This document shows positions 21,925-33,636 of a DNA stretch of 64,000 nucleotides, in pieces. The notes beneath the pieces are model-generated. The model did no database searches. It was given only the letters and a program-made list of their open reading frames with translations, and was not told the DNA's origin. Position 1 is the first letter of the stretch. The number at the start of each line of letters is the position of its first letter. The position numbers and the translations under genes are program-made. Source of the stretch: Pegoplata infirma (taxonomy: Eukaryota > Arthropoda > Insecta > Diptera > Anthomyiidae); NCBI GenBank assembly GCA_963921195.1, contig OY992537.1:70610040-70674039 (forward strand), written 5' to 3'.

Positions 21925-22195
21925 TTCCTGAGCTGATTTTGCCCATTTACGAACTTAATCTGCCCAGGACCATAAGACATATTCGTGCCAAATTGCAGGA
22001 GCCTAGCTCTTTTATTTTGGTCTGCATCGTGCCATCTACAGACATACGGACGGACAGACGGACATTTACATAATGTCTTAGAATCGATCATGGATCAATA
22101 ATATATATATTTTATGGGGTCCCCGACCGATATTTCGATGCGTAACAAATGGAATGACAAAGTGAGTATACCCCCATACTGTGGTTGGAGGGTAT
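21925..22195 (-). mobile_element. DINE-C, 5' half
   Basis: On the minus strand it begins ATACCCTCCAACCACAGTAT, then GTATACTCACTTTGTCATTC, GTTACGCATCGAAATATCGG and the ATTGATCCATGATCGATTCT block with a GTCCGTCTGTCCGTCC tract. The 3' stem-loop is missing. The short minus-strand frame at 21894-22091 lies within it and is not coding. Confidence 0.75.
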
Positions 22196-22502
22196 AAAAA
22201 TTAATTTAAATATGGTATAGCCAAAATTTCCAGATTCAGATTATAGCTTCGTCAATTAAATTGATAACCAAAATTTCCTCCTTTTATTATTCAAAATTGA
22301 TCAATTGACCCATGTGCTTACATACGACAGACCAACTCATAGCACTCGTATATTGCAGTTTTTTTAAACATTTTTTTTTAGGTTTAGACCATAACAAAAT
22401 CTCGCCTAATTGACATTTTTTTGTAGTTGCTGTTTTGTTTTGGCCAAGAAAGAATTTATTGTATGTACCCCAAGCGTACATAAGTTATTCCCTTTGGATA
22501 TA
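22196..22502. other. No supported feature
   Basis: AT-rich spacer between a DINE-C and the giant inverted repeat; the short minus-strand frame here has no recognisable domain. Confidence 0.35.
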
Positions 22503-24652
22503 CATATGGGGGTTTTCGTGTCAACTGACACAACTTTTGAAACCGATATCTTCCGATCGGAATGAAATTTGCACCAAGGTTAGTCCTATTGGATAGTAGT
22601 TCAGACACAATTTTTCAACGAGATCGGTCAAGAACTCTCTGAGTTAGAGGGGGTCGAAATTTGACATTTTGGCCAAAGAGGTGTTGATTCTCATCCATGT
22701 AACTTCTTACCTATTGTTTTTAGCAAAATGTGTCCCAAAGAGTTTAGATAGCTATTTCTTCAGTCTTTCGAAAAAAAAATATAAAAAAAATAAAAAAAAT
22801 TTTTTTGATTTTTTTTCTTAAAAATCCAAAACTTTTTGACTTTTTCCTCAAATTGGGCCCTTTTTTTTTTTTTTTTTTTTGATTCAAAAGAAAGCTTAGG
22901 TGATTTCCTTTAAGAGCTGTGGGGTCGCTTAGTGGGATGCGAGTGGGATATCTATGAAAAAATTTTTTTTGTAACTTTGGAACACAAAAAACGGTTCTTC
23001 AATTTGCACTATTAGGCGTGGGATAACTAACCAGTTTTCGATTTCGATCCGCAATACCCTCTAATTTTTTTAGGTTCGAAAAAGAAAGCACGAGCCAAAA
23101 AATGGGGGCGGTGGGGCGGGGCCATATGGCCCCTCATTGGGGTCAAAGTTGGGCGTAAAGAGGTAAAAATCCTCAAAAAGCCCCAAAACTCCCCTAGAAA
23201 CGCCCCTGGAGGGGTGCAATGTGAGACCGACCTCCAATAATTTTCTGCCCCCAACATTTTTCTTGAACATACCTTACCCCTATTTCCACTTCCTAAGGGG
23301 GCTCCCATACAAAACATTTTTAAAAAATTTGATCCTACAATTCTAACTTGCCCTAAAGTGCCCCTAGTGGGGCCAAATGTATGACCGACCTCCATTATTT
23401 CATTAATTCCAACATTTTTTGCAAATATACCTACAATGTATCTTTAACCCTTAAGGTGGTCCCCATACATTTCTTTTATTTTTTATAAATTTGTTTTATT
23501 AAACCAGCTCCTACCGCCCTATCGTGCCTCCTAGAGAGGCAAAAATTACGACCAACCCCCATTATTTTTTAGTTACCAACATTTTGTCCGAACATCATAA
23601 CACCCTATCTCCACTCCCTAAGGGGCTCCCATACATTATATAAACATGTATTTTTAAAAACTAATAAAAAAATAAAAATAAATGTATGGGGACCCCCTTA
23701 AGAGTTGAAAATAAAGGGTAGGTATATTCTAAGAAAATGTTGAAGTTGAAAAAATATTGGGGGTCGGTCATACATTTTACATCTCTAGGGGCACCCTATG
23801 GACAGTTAGAGCGGTAGGAGCAAATTTTATAAAATGTCATTTTGTATGGGAGCCCCCTTAGGAAGTGGAAATAGGGGTAAGGTATGTTCAAGAAAAATGT
23901 TGGGGGCAGAAAATTATTGGAGGTCGGTCTCACATTGCACCCCTCCAGGGGCGTTTCTAGGGGAGTTATGGGGCTTTTTGAGGATTTTTACCTCTTTACG
24001 CCCAACTTTGACCCCAATGAGGGGCCATATGGCCCCTCCCCACCGCCCCCATTTTTTGGCTCGTGCTTTCTTTTTCGAACCTAAAAAAATTAGAGGGTAT
24101 CGCGAATCGAAATCGAAAACTGGTTAGCTATCCCACGCCTAATAGTGCAAATTGAAGAACCGTTTTTTGTGTTCCAAAGTTACAAAAAAAATTTTTTCAT
24201 AGATATCCCACTCGCATCCCACTAAGCGACCCCACAGCTCTTAAAGGAAATCACCTAAGCTTTCTTTTGAATCAAAAAAAAAAAAAAAAAAAAGGGCCCA
24301 ATTTGAGGAAAAAGTCAAAAAAGTTTTGGATTTTTAAGAAAAAAAATCAAAAAAATTTTTTTTATTTTTTTTATATTTTTTTTTCGAAAGACTGAAGAAA
24401 TAGCTATCTAAACTCTTTGGGACACATTTTGCTAAAAACAATAGGTAAGAAGTTACATGGATGAGAATCAACACCTCTTTGGCCAAAATGTCAAATTTCG
24501 ACCCCCTCTAACTCAGAGAGTTCTTGACCGATCTCGTTGAAAAATTGTGTCTGAACTACTATCCAATAGGACTAACCTTGGTGCAAATTTCATCCCGATC
24601 GGAAGACATCGGTTTCAAAAGTTGTGTCAGTTGACACGAAAACCCCCATATG
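22503..24652. mobile_element. 2.15-kb giant inverted repeat, TA-flanked
   Basis: Ends CATATGGGGGTTTTCGTG...CACGAAAACCCCCATATG, each next to TA (22501-22502; 24653-24654). Arms are ~970 bp with few differences: compare GACCGATCTCGTTGAAAAA on the right with its mirror at ~22620, and the CATATGGCCCCTCATTGG/GGGGCCATATGG region. The centre is built of ~110-170-bp modules, each with GACCGACCTCCA-, a CCCTAAG- and a GGGGCTCCCATACA-type block, three on the left and two inverted. The TA flank suggests a mariner-like MITE, but the superfamily is not settled. Mirror frames at 23027-23395 and 23834-24127 are the same sequence read from each arm and are not genes. Confidence 0.88.
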
Positions 24653-24657
24653 TATGT

Positions 24658-26199
24658 TAGAGCGACTCAAAAAAAAAAGTGATTTAGTTACCCCTCTGAA
24701 AATAAAGCTTGATATGTTTTATGATGATTCTCAAAATATTTTGGTTCTAGCGTTGACCATCCGTGAGCTGGACCATTTTTAAAAAAGGTCCCTTTTTCAG
24801 TTTTTCGAATTTTTTTGTACTTTGCTCCAAGACGACATAAATAAAATTTGGTGTCATCGAAAAGAGTTTTTGACGCAGCATCCAATGGCATATAAAACTT
24901 GACCACTTGCGACCTGCAAATTGCGATATTTAACTAAATACATATTTTCGTTTCGGGTTTTCATACAAATTCTACGTATTTGAAAATAATGTTCTGCTTT
25001 TCAAATTGAATCAGTTTTAAAATAATGTTTATTTATTTTTTTTTGTAATTATTCACATTAAACGCGAAAATCGCGATATATTTTATATTTTTTCAAATAT
25101 AGGCAATATGGGTATCAAAATTTTTCATTTTTCAATTATAATAACCTGGTGATAAGTAAAATATCTGTTTTCAAATCTAGGATGCTGTGAGATAAATTTA
25201 AGTTTTTAAATATTATTTTTTAACAATGTTCTGCTTTTCAAATTGAATCTGTTTAAAAATAATGTTTATTTATTTTTTATTATTCACATAAAACGCGAAA
25301 ATCGCGATATATTTTCTCTTTTTTTAATATAGGCAATATGGGTATCAACTTTTCTCGTTTTTCAATTATAATAATCTGGTGATAAGCAAAAGATCAAATC
25401 TAGGATGCTGTGAGATATATTTATTTATTCAAATTTTATTTTTTTAGTTACTAACAGAACACCAGATTATTATAATTGAAAAAAAATGATACCCATATTG
25501 CCTATATTAAAAAACATATGTAAAATAAATCACGATTTTCGCGTTTTATGTGAATAATAAAAAAAAAATAATAAATTGACATTATTTTAAAACAGATTCA
25601 ATTTGAAAAGCAGAACATAGTTAAAAAATTAATATTTAAGAACTTAAATTTATCTCACAGCATCCTCGATTTGAAAACAGATCTTTTACTTATCACCAGG
25701 TTATTATAAATGAAAAATGAAAAATTTTGATACCCATATTGCCTATATTTGAAAAAAGATTAATAAATCGCGATTTTCGCGTTTTATGTGAATAATTACA
25801 AAAAAAAAATAAATTAACATTATTTTAAAACAGATTCAATTTGAAAAGCAAAACATTATTTCCAAATACGTAGAATTTGTATGAAAACGCGAAACGAAAA
25901 TATGTATTTAGTTAAATATCGCAATTTGCAGGTCGCAAGTGGTCAAGTTTTATATACCATTGTATGCTGCGTCAAAAGCTCTTTTCGATGACACCAAATT
26001 TTATGTATGTCGTCTTGGAGCAAAGTACAAAAAAATTCGAAAAACTGAAAAAAGGAGCTTTTTTAAAAATGGTCCAGCTCACGGATGGTCAACGCTAGAA
26101 CCAAAATATTTTGGGAATCATTATAAAACATATCAAGCTTTATTTTCAGAGGGGTAACTAAATCACTTTTTTCTCTTCCATACAAGTTGAGTCGCTCTA
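24658..26199. mobile_element. 1.54-kb hAT-type foldback
   Basis: Ends TAGAGCGACTC...GAGTCGCTCTA with 8-bp duplication ATGTATGT (24650-24657; 26200-26207). Arms of ~750 bp. Each arm holds two copies of a ~238-bp unit marked by CTGCTTTTCAAATTGAATC and ATATAGGCAATATGGGTATC. The same 72-residue frame occurs in both arms (24688-24906 minus, 25939-26157 plus); the related foldback at 39.9-41.7 kb has the same nucleotides with stops, so it is probably not protein coding. The insertion lies exactly at the end of the 2.15-kb element. Confidence 0.92.
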
Positions 26200-26219
26200 A
26201 TGTATGTATGTTGTTACAT

Positions 26220-27109
26220 TAGAGCGGCATTTTTTTTGTATGGCAAAAAAGTTTTTCTTACGATTATGAATGTCCGAAAAAATCTTATTTTGCTAGGCCT
26301 AACACTTTTGTGACAAAAATTTGAGGCTAAACGGATTAAATTAACTCATGGAGTCCGTCGATCAAAGTTTTGAATGTTTGAACATTAAACAAAAAATAAT
26401 AAAAATAGGTCTGGAGATACATCATACTTATTAATTTTGATGCGCCCCTTGACCCTTTCAAAGAGCTTGAGACAATATTTTATTTAAATTTAATTTAAGC
26501 CAAATCCAAATTTGTTCAAATCCCCGATCAAGGTTTTGGATTTTTTGGAACATTTCCACAAAAATTTTAAAAAATAAAAAAAAATGCAAAAATTCTGAAT
26601 AATATTTATTAAAATTAAAATTGTTATATTCAATCTTTAAAATATTATATTTTGAATTCTAGCTCGAGATCATTTTTCTTTACGTATTGCAACCATGATA
26701 TTCTCAACGAATTTTTTTCAAAAAAATTATTTTTCTGTTTTAAATTTATTTTTGTTAGACATTTTTTGCACGACTAAGCCGACACGCGTTTCATTCCCAT
26801 TAATTGTATAATATGCAACTGTTTTAATAATTTTTTGTTTGTAGTTTGACGATCATGTCAAACTAAGGAACAATATAATTATTCTTCTCCTGCTCAAAAA
26901 AAATATCTTTCGCTAGATTATTTTTATAATTTTTCACTGGTGATTGAAAATATCAAAAAAATTTTGAAATCTATAGAGTGGTCTTCGAGACTTCGCCATT
27001 AGAAATTTGTCAAAAGGTTTGAAAAAAAGGATTTTTTTCCTCAGATTTTTTTCCGTAAAAATCCAAAATTAAGGAAAATCAAAAGTTTAAGAAAAAAATG
27101 CCACTCTAT
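26220..27109. mobile_element. 0.89-kb hAT-type element
   Basis: Left end TAGAGCGGCATTTTTTT; right end AAAAAAATGCCACTCTA(T), with TGTTACAT at 26212-26219 and 27110-27117. One extra T at the right junction is the only irregularity. Not a full foldback: only the termini are mirrored. Its interior (~26640-26870) carries a diverged copy of the CTCGAG...CCATGATATTCTCA block of the foldback at 43.8-46.9 kb. A decayed relative is at 56100-56290. Confidence 0.85.
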
Positions 27110-27486
27110 TGTTACATACATGAATGTTTTTTATTTTAGCTTATAATCTTATTGGTTTTGAACAAAAAAATCAGTTTGTACTGTCTGTTTACCAGATTTC
27201 GTAAAGTGCAGTTTGGAGAGTTTAGTGCACTCTTTTCGATACATTTTTTGTTGTTGTTGACTGTCATAGAAAGAAAACATGTGTGCTACATTGTTGGGCA
27301 CACCATAAAGTACCTTTAACTTGGTACTGTATCATTTACTCATTCATTCACTCGTACCTCATTCGCTCAGTCAGACACACTACAGCCACTTAGATTTGGC
27401 ACTGTCCATACTTACAATTGTATCCACCAACATTTCTTTGGGCTATATATTGTTCATTTCTTTGTGGTGTTGGTGTATTTTTTTGA
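27110..27486. other. No supported feature
   Basis: Apparently low-copy DNA with normal base mix; a 66-residue plus-strand frame at 27321-27521 runs into DINE sequence and is not called. Confidence 0.35.
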
Positions 27487-27553
27487 ATACCCTACACACT
27501 GGTGATAGAGGGTATATCTAAGTTTATCATTCTGTTTGTAACATCTCGAATAA

Positions 27554-28824
27554 CACTGTGGAACAAATTCAGGTTTGCAAAAGTTAGGCCGATTTGAGAG
27601 TGAGGGGTGATAATAGAGGCTAAATTAGAAGACGCGTATCGCGGCGTTTGTTTATGTTAGTTCGAATTTTTTTTAATCGACCTTCCAACTTTGCAGTCAA
27701 ATGCAGATTTTCAGCATATTGTTTATATGGTTTTTTGGTTATAACTCGTTGACCAATTGATATTTTTATACCCTCCACTTACAATTAGTGATAGAAGGGT
27801 ATGTATAAGTTTGTCATTCCGTTTGTAACTCATCGAAATATCGGTCTGGGACCCCATAAAGTATATAAATTCATGATGCCCGATCGATTTTAAGACATTC
27901 TAGCGATGTCCGTCTGTCCCTCTGTCTGTCTGTGGAAAATGTTATCACGGACAATATATTGCACAGAGATGACTGAAACTTAACATATTTATTGGAAGTA
28001 CTCCCGAGAAGTTTGGTATTACATTTGAGCGATATCGTTTCAGCGGTTCAAAAGTTATGAACGAAAATGTAAGCACACCTCAAAAATTTCAGTACATTCA
28101 ACATAACCTAAAAATACAAAATGCTTTAATTCGGCTTCTGGTTGACATATGTGAACATAATTGAACACCAAATGGTATTTAAACTAGTACGAACATATTT
28201 TTTGACAAAAAAAGAAAAAAATCGTAGATTTTTTTTTACCAAAATATTTTTTTTTGCGGAAATTTTTTTCAAAAGTAATTGCCTTTTAAATAAAGTTTTT
28301 TGCAATAATCTTTTTGAAATTGTGGAGGGTATCATTACATTCGGCAAGGCCGAATTTAACTTTTTTACTTGTTTCAATCTGTAAAAGCCAAATTATTGCT
28401 AGGGACCTGTCCAACAATTAAATTTTTTTAAAAAATTGATTTAGAAAATTTTTGTGGTGCTTATGAAGCAAAATGTTGGAAAAATTATTTTTTGTCATGC
28501 TTTTTAAAAATATTTTGCTTCATAAGCACCACAAAAATTTTCTGAATGAATTTTTTAAAAAATTTTAAATGAATTTTTTAAAAACAATAATTTGGCTTTT
28601 ACAGATTGAAAAAATATCAATTAGTCGACGAGTTATAGCCAAAAAACCATATAAACAATATGCTGAAAATCGGCATATGACTGCAGAGTTCGAGGGTCGA
28701 TTAAAAAAAAATCGAACTAACATAAACAAACGCCGCGATACGGGTCTTCTACTTTAGTCCATATTTTCACCCCTTACTCTCAGAATAGACCTAACTTTTG
28801 CTAACCTGAATTTGTTCCACAGTG
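27554..28824. mobile_element. 1.27-kb foldback, CACTGTGG ends
   Basis: Ends CACTGTGGAACAAATTCAGG and its mirror CCTGAATTTGTTCCACAGTG, with TAA on both sides inside a DINE-A. The outer ~210 bp (27554-27766 against 28612-28824) and the inner segment after the inserted DINE (TCTGTAAAAGCCAAATTATT against its mirror at ~28590) are both mirrored, so without the DINE it would be an almost continuous palindrome of ~665 bp. The DINE sits in the left arm only. Confidence 0.88.
27768..28373 (+). mobile_element. DINE-A inserted in a foldback arm
   Basis: Complete ~606-bp copy: ATACCCTCCACTTACAATTA at the left, GTCTGTCCCTCTGTCTGTCT tract near 27910, GTGGAGGGTATCATTACATT, stem-loop TTCGGC-AAG-GCCGAA and TTACTTG at the right. 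It nearly matches the copy at 35090-35750. The intact arm gives the pre-insertion sequence, six T between GATA and CAATC; with the element present there are five T before ATACCC and three after ACTTG. That places the insertion in a T run, as known for Helentron-type elements. Confidence 0.9.
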
Positions 28825-29089
28825 TAATTGGCATTGGTCCCCATAATGTACATATATTTATGACCCCCGATAGATTTGATGGTCTTCAAGCGATATCCGT
28901 CTGTCCGTCCGCTTGTCTGTAAAAAACACACTAACTTTAGAAAAGCACTTTGCATTTCATAGAACAATTGCACCCACTTACAAAACAAAATTACACCCAA
29001 AAAAATGAACACTCAAAAATATTTTTTAGTCAAACAATTTTATCATAAATGACTTAAGAAAGTTTACAGATTTACTTTGAAAAAAAAAT

Positions 29090-29560
29090 CAATTGTTAAT
29101 CGAAAAGGATTAATTGTAATTCGAAACAGATCAATTGTAATTCGAAAAAGATAACAGTTGATTTTTCTTGAATTGCAATTGGTCTATTTCGAATTACAAC
29201 TGATCTTTTGCAAATTAAAATTTACCTTTTTCGAATTTTTATTGATGTATTTCGAATTACAATTGATAATTTTAAAATTACAATTAATCATTTAAAAATC
29301 ACAATTGATCTTTTTCGTATTACACTTGATGTTTTTCGAATTACAATTAATCTTTTTCAAATTGTAATTGATGTTTTTTCAACTGAAATTGGAATCTTCG
29401 AATTACAATTGATCTTTCTGGAATTCTAGTTTAATATTCGATTTACAAATTGAATCGTCGAATAACAAGTAGAATCTTTGAAATAAAATTGGGATCTTTT
29501 GAATTACAAATGGAATCTTCGAAGTACAAGTAGAATTTTCAAATTACAACCGATTTTTTT
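29090..29560 (+). repeat. ~21-bp degenerate tandem repeat
   Basis: Units like GAATTACAATTGATCTTTTTC in tandem, about 20 copies with decay toward the right. The repeat length is a multiple of three, so it leaves an open frame (29208-29429) with a DxxFRITI-like period; this is a by-product of the repeat. Confidence 0.85.
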
Positions 29561-29719
29561 TACTTACATCTGTAAATAGAGAAGTCAAAATTGTTGTTAT
29601 GTTAAAAAAATTTAAATAACTTCAAAAAAATGTTTGCCCTCAAATTCATTTGTGTTCAACATATTTTGAGTGAAGGGTATTTATGTATTCGGCCAAGTCA
29701 AATTTAATTTTTTTACTTG

Positions 29720-30629
29720 TTTTGTATTTCGATTTTCTTGAACATGTTGTACTTTACACACTGTTAAGAGCACAAGTGTTCGTTCCATTAAATCCTTAAA
29801 GTTTGTTTTTTTGTGTATTTCTTTCAAAGTTATTGTTTCAAATGTCAACCAAAAAAAGTTTTGCTGTTTTTTTAGTTTGACAGGATTGATGTGAGTGGTT
29901 TTGGAGTGATTTTTAGACATGTGAAATGTTAAACCGAAGTATATGACGTGGTAGAAGAAAAAAATATGACTCAGAATATTGATAAATGCATCCAATTTAA
30001 ATCCTTGTTAAGAAACATTTTTAAATTTGTTTAGAAGTGAGACATACATATATTCTAAAAATGGCAGCAACTAATCAATTTTTGAATTTAACTTCTTATA
30101 TTGCGATATCCTAGGACGGGGTTAATTAACAACTTGTGGCTCGTACAAGACTAGTCGCAAGCTGTTTTTTTAGATCAACTGACCCTTTTTTTGGTTCAGT
30201 TAGAGTTGGACTAGTTATAGGAAGGGGTTTCTTAACTTTTTTGTGTTTGTAAAAAAAAAAAAAAAAATTTATACACACAAAACATTTTAAGATTAAAAAT
30301 TTGTTAATGTCTTAAGATCTTAAGAAACGTCCGTTATATTTAATAAAATTTTAATTAAATATTCAAAATGTTGTCATTTGTATATTTGAAAACAATAAAA
30401 CCCGCCATTTTTGTATAAATGTTAATTTATATAGGTACAATTAATATTCAAGTGTCAGCATAACAAGTTTCTAGCAAATCATGACAATCAAAATTTACAT
30501 ACATGTTTTAATGTTGCATAGGTGGGATGTTTAAATTAAATAATAATGATAAATAAATAATAACCTAAAAGATAAAATTCTATTTAATCTTTTTGTGGCT
30601 GTGACACAACAGAAATACTCGCCCAACTT
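29720..30629. other. No supported feature
   Basis: Low-copy-looking AT-rich DNA; no domain in the 104-residue minus-strand frame (29681-29995), which starts in unique sequence and ends in DINE. From 30630 to 30680 a fragment TTTATGGGGTCCTAGAC/TTTCGATGTGTTACAAA is a piece of minus-strand DINE. Confidence 0.35.
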
Positions 30630-30680
30630 TTCGATTAAATATACTTTATGGGGTCCTAGACAAATGTTTCGATGTGTTAC

Positions 30681-31159
30681 AAATTACAAGAAAAAATCTC
30701 GCAATCCCATTTTACCAATATTTGACAGTTTCCTTGTTTTTTAACAAATAATTTTATTGTTTTTCTTGTAGTTTTACAAATTTCCAAGATTTTTTACAAA
30801 AAAAGTCTAATAAATTCACAAGAATTTCATTGTAAGTTTTATTTCGCCAAAAAAGTTGTAAAATTACAATTTTATTGGTAAAAATCTTGAAAAATTACAA
30901 AAAATCTCGTAATTTTTACTAGGAATTCTCGTAAAATAGGAGGTAGCAAAAAATCTAGTAAAGTTACGAAACCTCCTTGTAAGTTTTATCGCGTCAAAAA
31001 AATTGTAAATTTACAGTTTTATTGGTAAAAATCTGGTTAAATTACAAAATTTGTGGTAAAAAGCTTGTAAAAGTACAAGGAACTCTTGTCAAATAGGAGG
31101 TAGCAAAAAAAAAAAAGTTACAAGTTTTTCTTGTTATTTTACAAGGTTTTTTTTGAGTG
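30681..31159 (-). mobile_element. TA/CACTC-type element (E1), minus-strand copy
   Basis: On the minus strand it begins CACTCAAAAAAAACCTTGTA at 31159 and repeats the blocks of the copy at 19686, including TTTTTTGCTACCTCCTATTT (twice). The right flank is TTCTTAAG, not TA, and the other end merges with a DINE fragment, so target duplication is unclear. Confidence 0.6.
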
Positions 31160-31228
31160 TTCTTAAGACAAATTACACCGTCCAACAGCCAATATTAAAC
31201 ATGAACTGGTTGATATACGCCTGAAAGA

Positions 31229-31735
31229 AGAGCTCAAATGAAATAAAACTGCATTTACAGTTTTTCATTTCGTGATCCTGTTTACTTGTAAAAGGACTTC
31301 AAAATTTTAAAGGACACATTTTGTAAAATATTTTTGATATATTTGTACATGTCCTAGGATGACAATGGTGACGGCATATGAAAATGGAGGATCTCCCCTA
31401 ATTTATATCAGTATAAAAGGATAAGAATAAAGTCATTTGAAAACTTCGTCAAAATATTTTGTTTAAAATTTTTAATGATATTGAAGGCTACATTTTTGAA
31501 AGAACGCAATTTACCTCCTTTTTCCTGAAATGTAACAATAATAAAATAGGAAAATTAGGGGAGATCCTCCTCTTTCATTTGCTATCAATAGTGGCCTCCT
31601 AGGACAAGTACAAATATTAAACAAATATTTTATAAAATTTAATATTCTAAAACTTTGAAGTCCTTTTAAAAGGAAACAGGATCACGAAATGAAAAACTGT
31701 AAATGCAGTTTTTCTTCATTTAGTCTCTAGTTTTT
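31229..31735. repeat. ~500-bp inverted repeat
   Basis: Left arm AACTGCATTTACAGTTTTTC, TTTCGTGATCCTGTTTAC and CATGTCCTAGGATGACAATG-GGATCTCCCCTAAT are mirrored on the right (GGGGAGATCC, CCTCCTAGGACA, ACAGGATCACGAAATG, CTGTAAATGCAG). Arms about 190 bp. Terminal bases and target duplication not determined. Confidence 0.8.
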
Positions 31736-31887
31736 AACGCACTCAATGAAAAATGCTTCATAGCTCAAAATGATAGGTCTAAAAATGTTATTTCTCCCAA
31801 AACAAAATTGTCAAAAAATCCAAAACATTTCTTTTGGGCGAAATGTCGAAATTACGACTTCTATGAATTGTTATTTTGTAATAAAGG

Positions 31888-32096
31888 TTTTCTGCGTAGC
31901 CGGCCTTCGGCCGGGCATTAAGCCCACCCTCTCTGCAAACCAAGGCTTTTTTGGATATCAGGCCTTTTTGCGGCGTAACAAATTTGATAGCGTAAAGGCC
32001 TGCTACCCTAGAAAACTTTACTTTGCGGAGAGGGTGGGTTTAATGCATGGATTTTTTAATCCCTATGCCCGGCCGAAGGCCGGCTACGCGTCAAAA
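31888..32096. mobile_element. GC-rich palindromic element N, copy 1
   Basis: TTTTCTGCGTAGCCGGCCTT at the left and GGCCGGCTACGCGTCAAAA at the right, with GGCC-TTCGGCC hairpins inside each end and mirrored CCCACCCTCTCTGCAAA / TTTGCGGAGAGGGTGGG blocks. Markedly GC-richer than its surroundings. Copy 1 lacks ~22 bp of its left arm relative to copy 2 (36873-37094). Flanked left by AATAAAGG in both copies. Confidence 0.85.
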
Positions 32097-32109
32097 CTTT
32101 AAAATTTTG

Positions 32110-32345
32110 TGTTAAAAAAAACAATATTTCTAGTTGCGTTTATTGGCGATTTTGCAATTGATATGTTTTTAATTTTGGGCTGTAAAATCGCTAATTTTTA
32201 TAATGTGACCCTAATTTTTTATAAGGACGTGTAGGTTAATAAAATACACAAGAATCAATCAAAATACCGATTTTGAATTTTTTGTTAGTTAGGACGTTTT
32301 GCATTTTTGATGACAATATTGTTTTCATAATTTTAGGACTATGAA
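32110..32345 (+). repeat. Repeat with TAAGAATCAATtAAAA block, copy 1
   Basis: Shares ACAAGAATCAATCAAAA, TTGTTAGTTAGGACGTTTTGC and nearby blocks with 37640-37870. Both copies lie next to an N element. Nature unknown. Confidence 0.6.
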
Positions 32346-32799
32346 CATTAGGGTGGGTCGATAAAATGCATATTTGCGAATCTCGTTAACTAATAGCAAA
32401 AACTCGACGCGCATTTTCGAGCTGATAACGGGAAAAATCATGAAAAAATTTTAGGAGGGTACTTTTAGGCCATTCAAGTGGTTTTAGTTCGCGGTTTTTG
32501 GGAAAAAAACATTTTTTTTAATTTTTTAAAAATATTTATAAAATTAAGTAATATAATGCTTATTACGAAACAAGTTCCAAAAAAAATTTATCTCGCCAAT
32601 TTTAGCCCGTGGATGCATTTTTATACCCAGGAAAGTTTGATTTATATATATAAAAAAAAATATTTTTTATTTCATAATAGCTCTTAAATGGTGCATCGGG
32701 CTGATTTAAGAACATGAATGATAAAAATAAAAAAATTGCGTTTATTTATAGCAATCCACAAGTGCAAAAAATTCACAAATTACAAAAAAAAATTAAAAA

Positions 32800-33125
32800 T
32801 GGGTATCAAAATTTTGGTAAAATAAAGCGTTTTAAGAAAATGACAAAAAAAAACAAAACAAATTGGCGGCTATTTATAACAATCCGTTAGTGCTAAAAAT
32901 TCGCAAGTACCAAAAAAAAATAAAAAATGGGTATCAAATTTTTGATTTATCCTCTAATATATATTTTTGTTTTGTTTTTCTGAAAACCCATTTTTCCATT
33001 TTTTTTTGGTACTTGCGAATTTTTTGCACTTGCGGATTGTTATAAATAGACGCCAATTTGTTTTGTTTTTTATCATTTTCTTAAAACACTTAATTTTACC
33101 AAAATTTTGATACCCATTTTTATTT
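32800..33125. repeat. Inner inverted repeat of the 4.15-kb foldback
   Basis: ATGGGTATCAAAATTTTGGT, CAAAACAAATTGGCGGC and AATTCGCAAGTACCAAAAAA on the left are mirrored at ~32990-33120 (TTGGTACTTGCGAATTTTT, GCCAATTTGTTTTG, AAATTTTGATACCCAT). Confidence 0.8.
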
Positions 33126-33636
33126 TTTTTGTAATTTTAAAAAATATTTTTTTTTTATATATACACTCATAAAAATTTGTTAGTATTCCTTACAAAAAAG
33201 TCTGTTACCATTACTAATAAAGTTTTTAATTTGTGCCCGATAACTTTTTCAGTTACCATTACAAACTTTGGTTTTCAAAAATTAGTAATCTTAAAAATAC
33301 TAAAAAAATTAGTATTACTAAATTTTTCTGTACAATTTTTGTAAAATGGATTTTAAAACGCGTTTGTAAATAATATTAACTTATTTTGTAAAAAAATTGT
33401 AAATTGTTTATATTTCATTTTTGGTATTTGTATACATTATGTAAATTGCGTATTGCGCTTGTTGTCGCCAATAACTCTTTCCATGCAAGTCAGTTTTTGT
33501 TAGAATTTTCGATCTAAAAAAGAGAAACTATTGAACACATTTCTTATATATACCATATAAAATTAATTCTTTGAATATTGATGTTGAATAAATTGGTGTA
33601 CGGTGAACTAAAATAAAAAAAAAATATCAACATAAT

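Larger units (their letters stand above)
27487..29719 (+). mobile_element. DINE-A, outer copy (split by a foldback)
   Basis: Starts ATACCCTACACACTGGTGAT, is opened after CATCTCGAATAA at 27553, and resumes at 28825 with TAATTGGCATTGGTCCCCAT followed by a CCGTCTGTCCGTCC tract. The 3' end is GAAGGGTATTTATG, a decayed TTCGGCCAAGTCAAA stem-loop and TTACTTG at 29719. Its 3' half contains a 21-bp tandem repeat. Confidence 0.75.

Noticed and set aside
23027..24127. Mirror frames of 66-122 residues in the 2.15-kb inverted repeat
   Set aside because: Both arms give the same frames, no domain is recognisable, and the residue pattern reflects GC-rich modules.
24688..26157. Identical 72-residue frames in both arms of the 1.54-kb foldback as a small gene pair
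   Set aside because: They are the same DNA in mirror position. The related foldback at 39.9-41.7 kb keeps the nucleotides but has stops in the frame, so the DNA, not the protein, is conserved.
27554..28824. Transib element, because CACTGTGG resembles the CACWRTG end
   Set aside because: The flanks show TAA, not a 5-bp duplication, and there is no Transib-like coding sequence. Left as an unassigned foldback.
31888..32096. Bacterial or Wolbachia insertion, because of the GC-rich CCGGCC sequence
   Set aside because: Two copies share mirrored arms and flanks in the window, as expected of a mobile element; there is no bacterial coding sequence.
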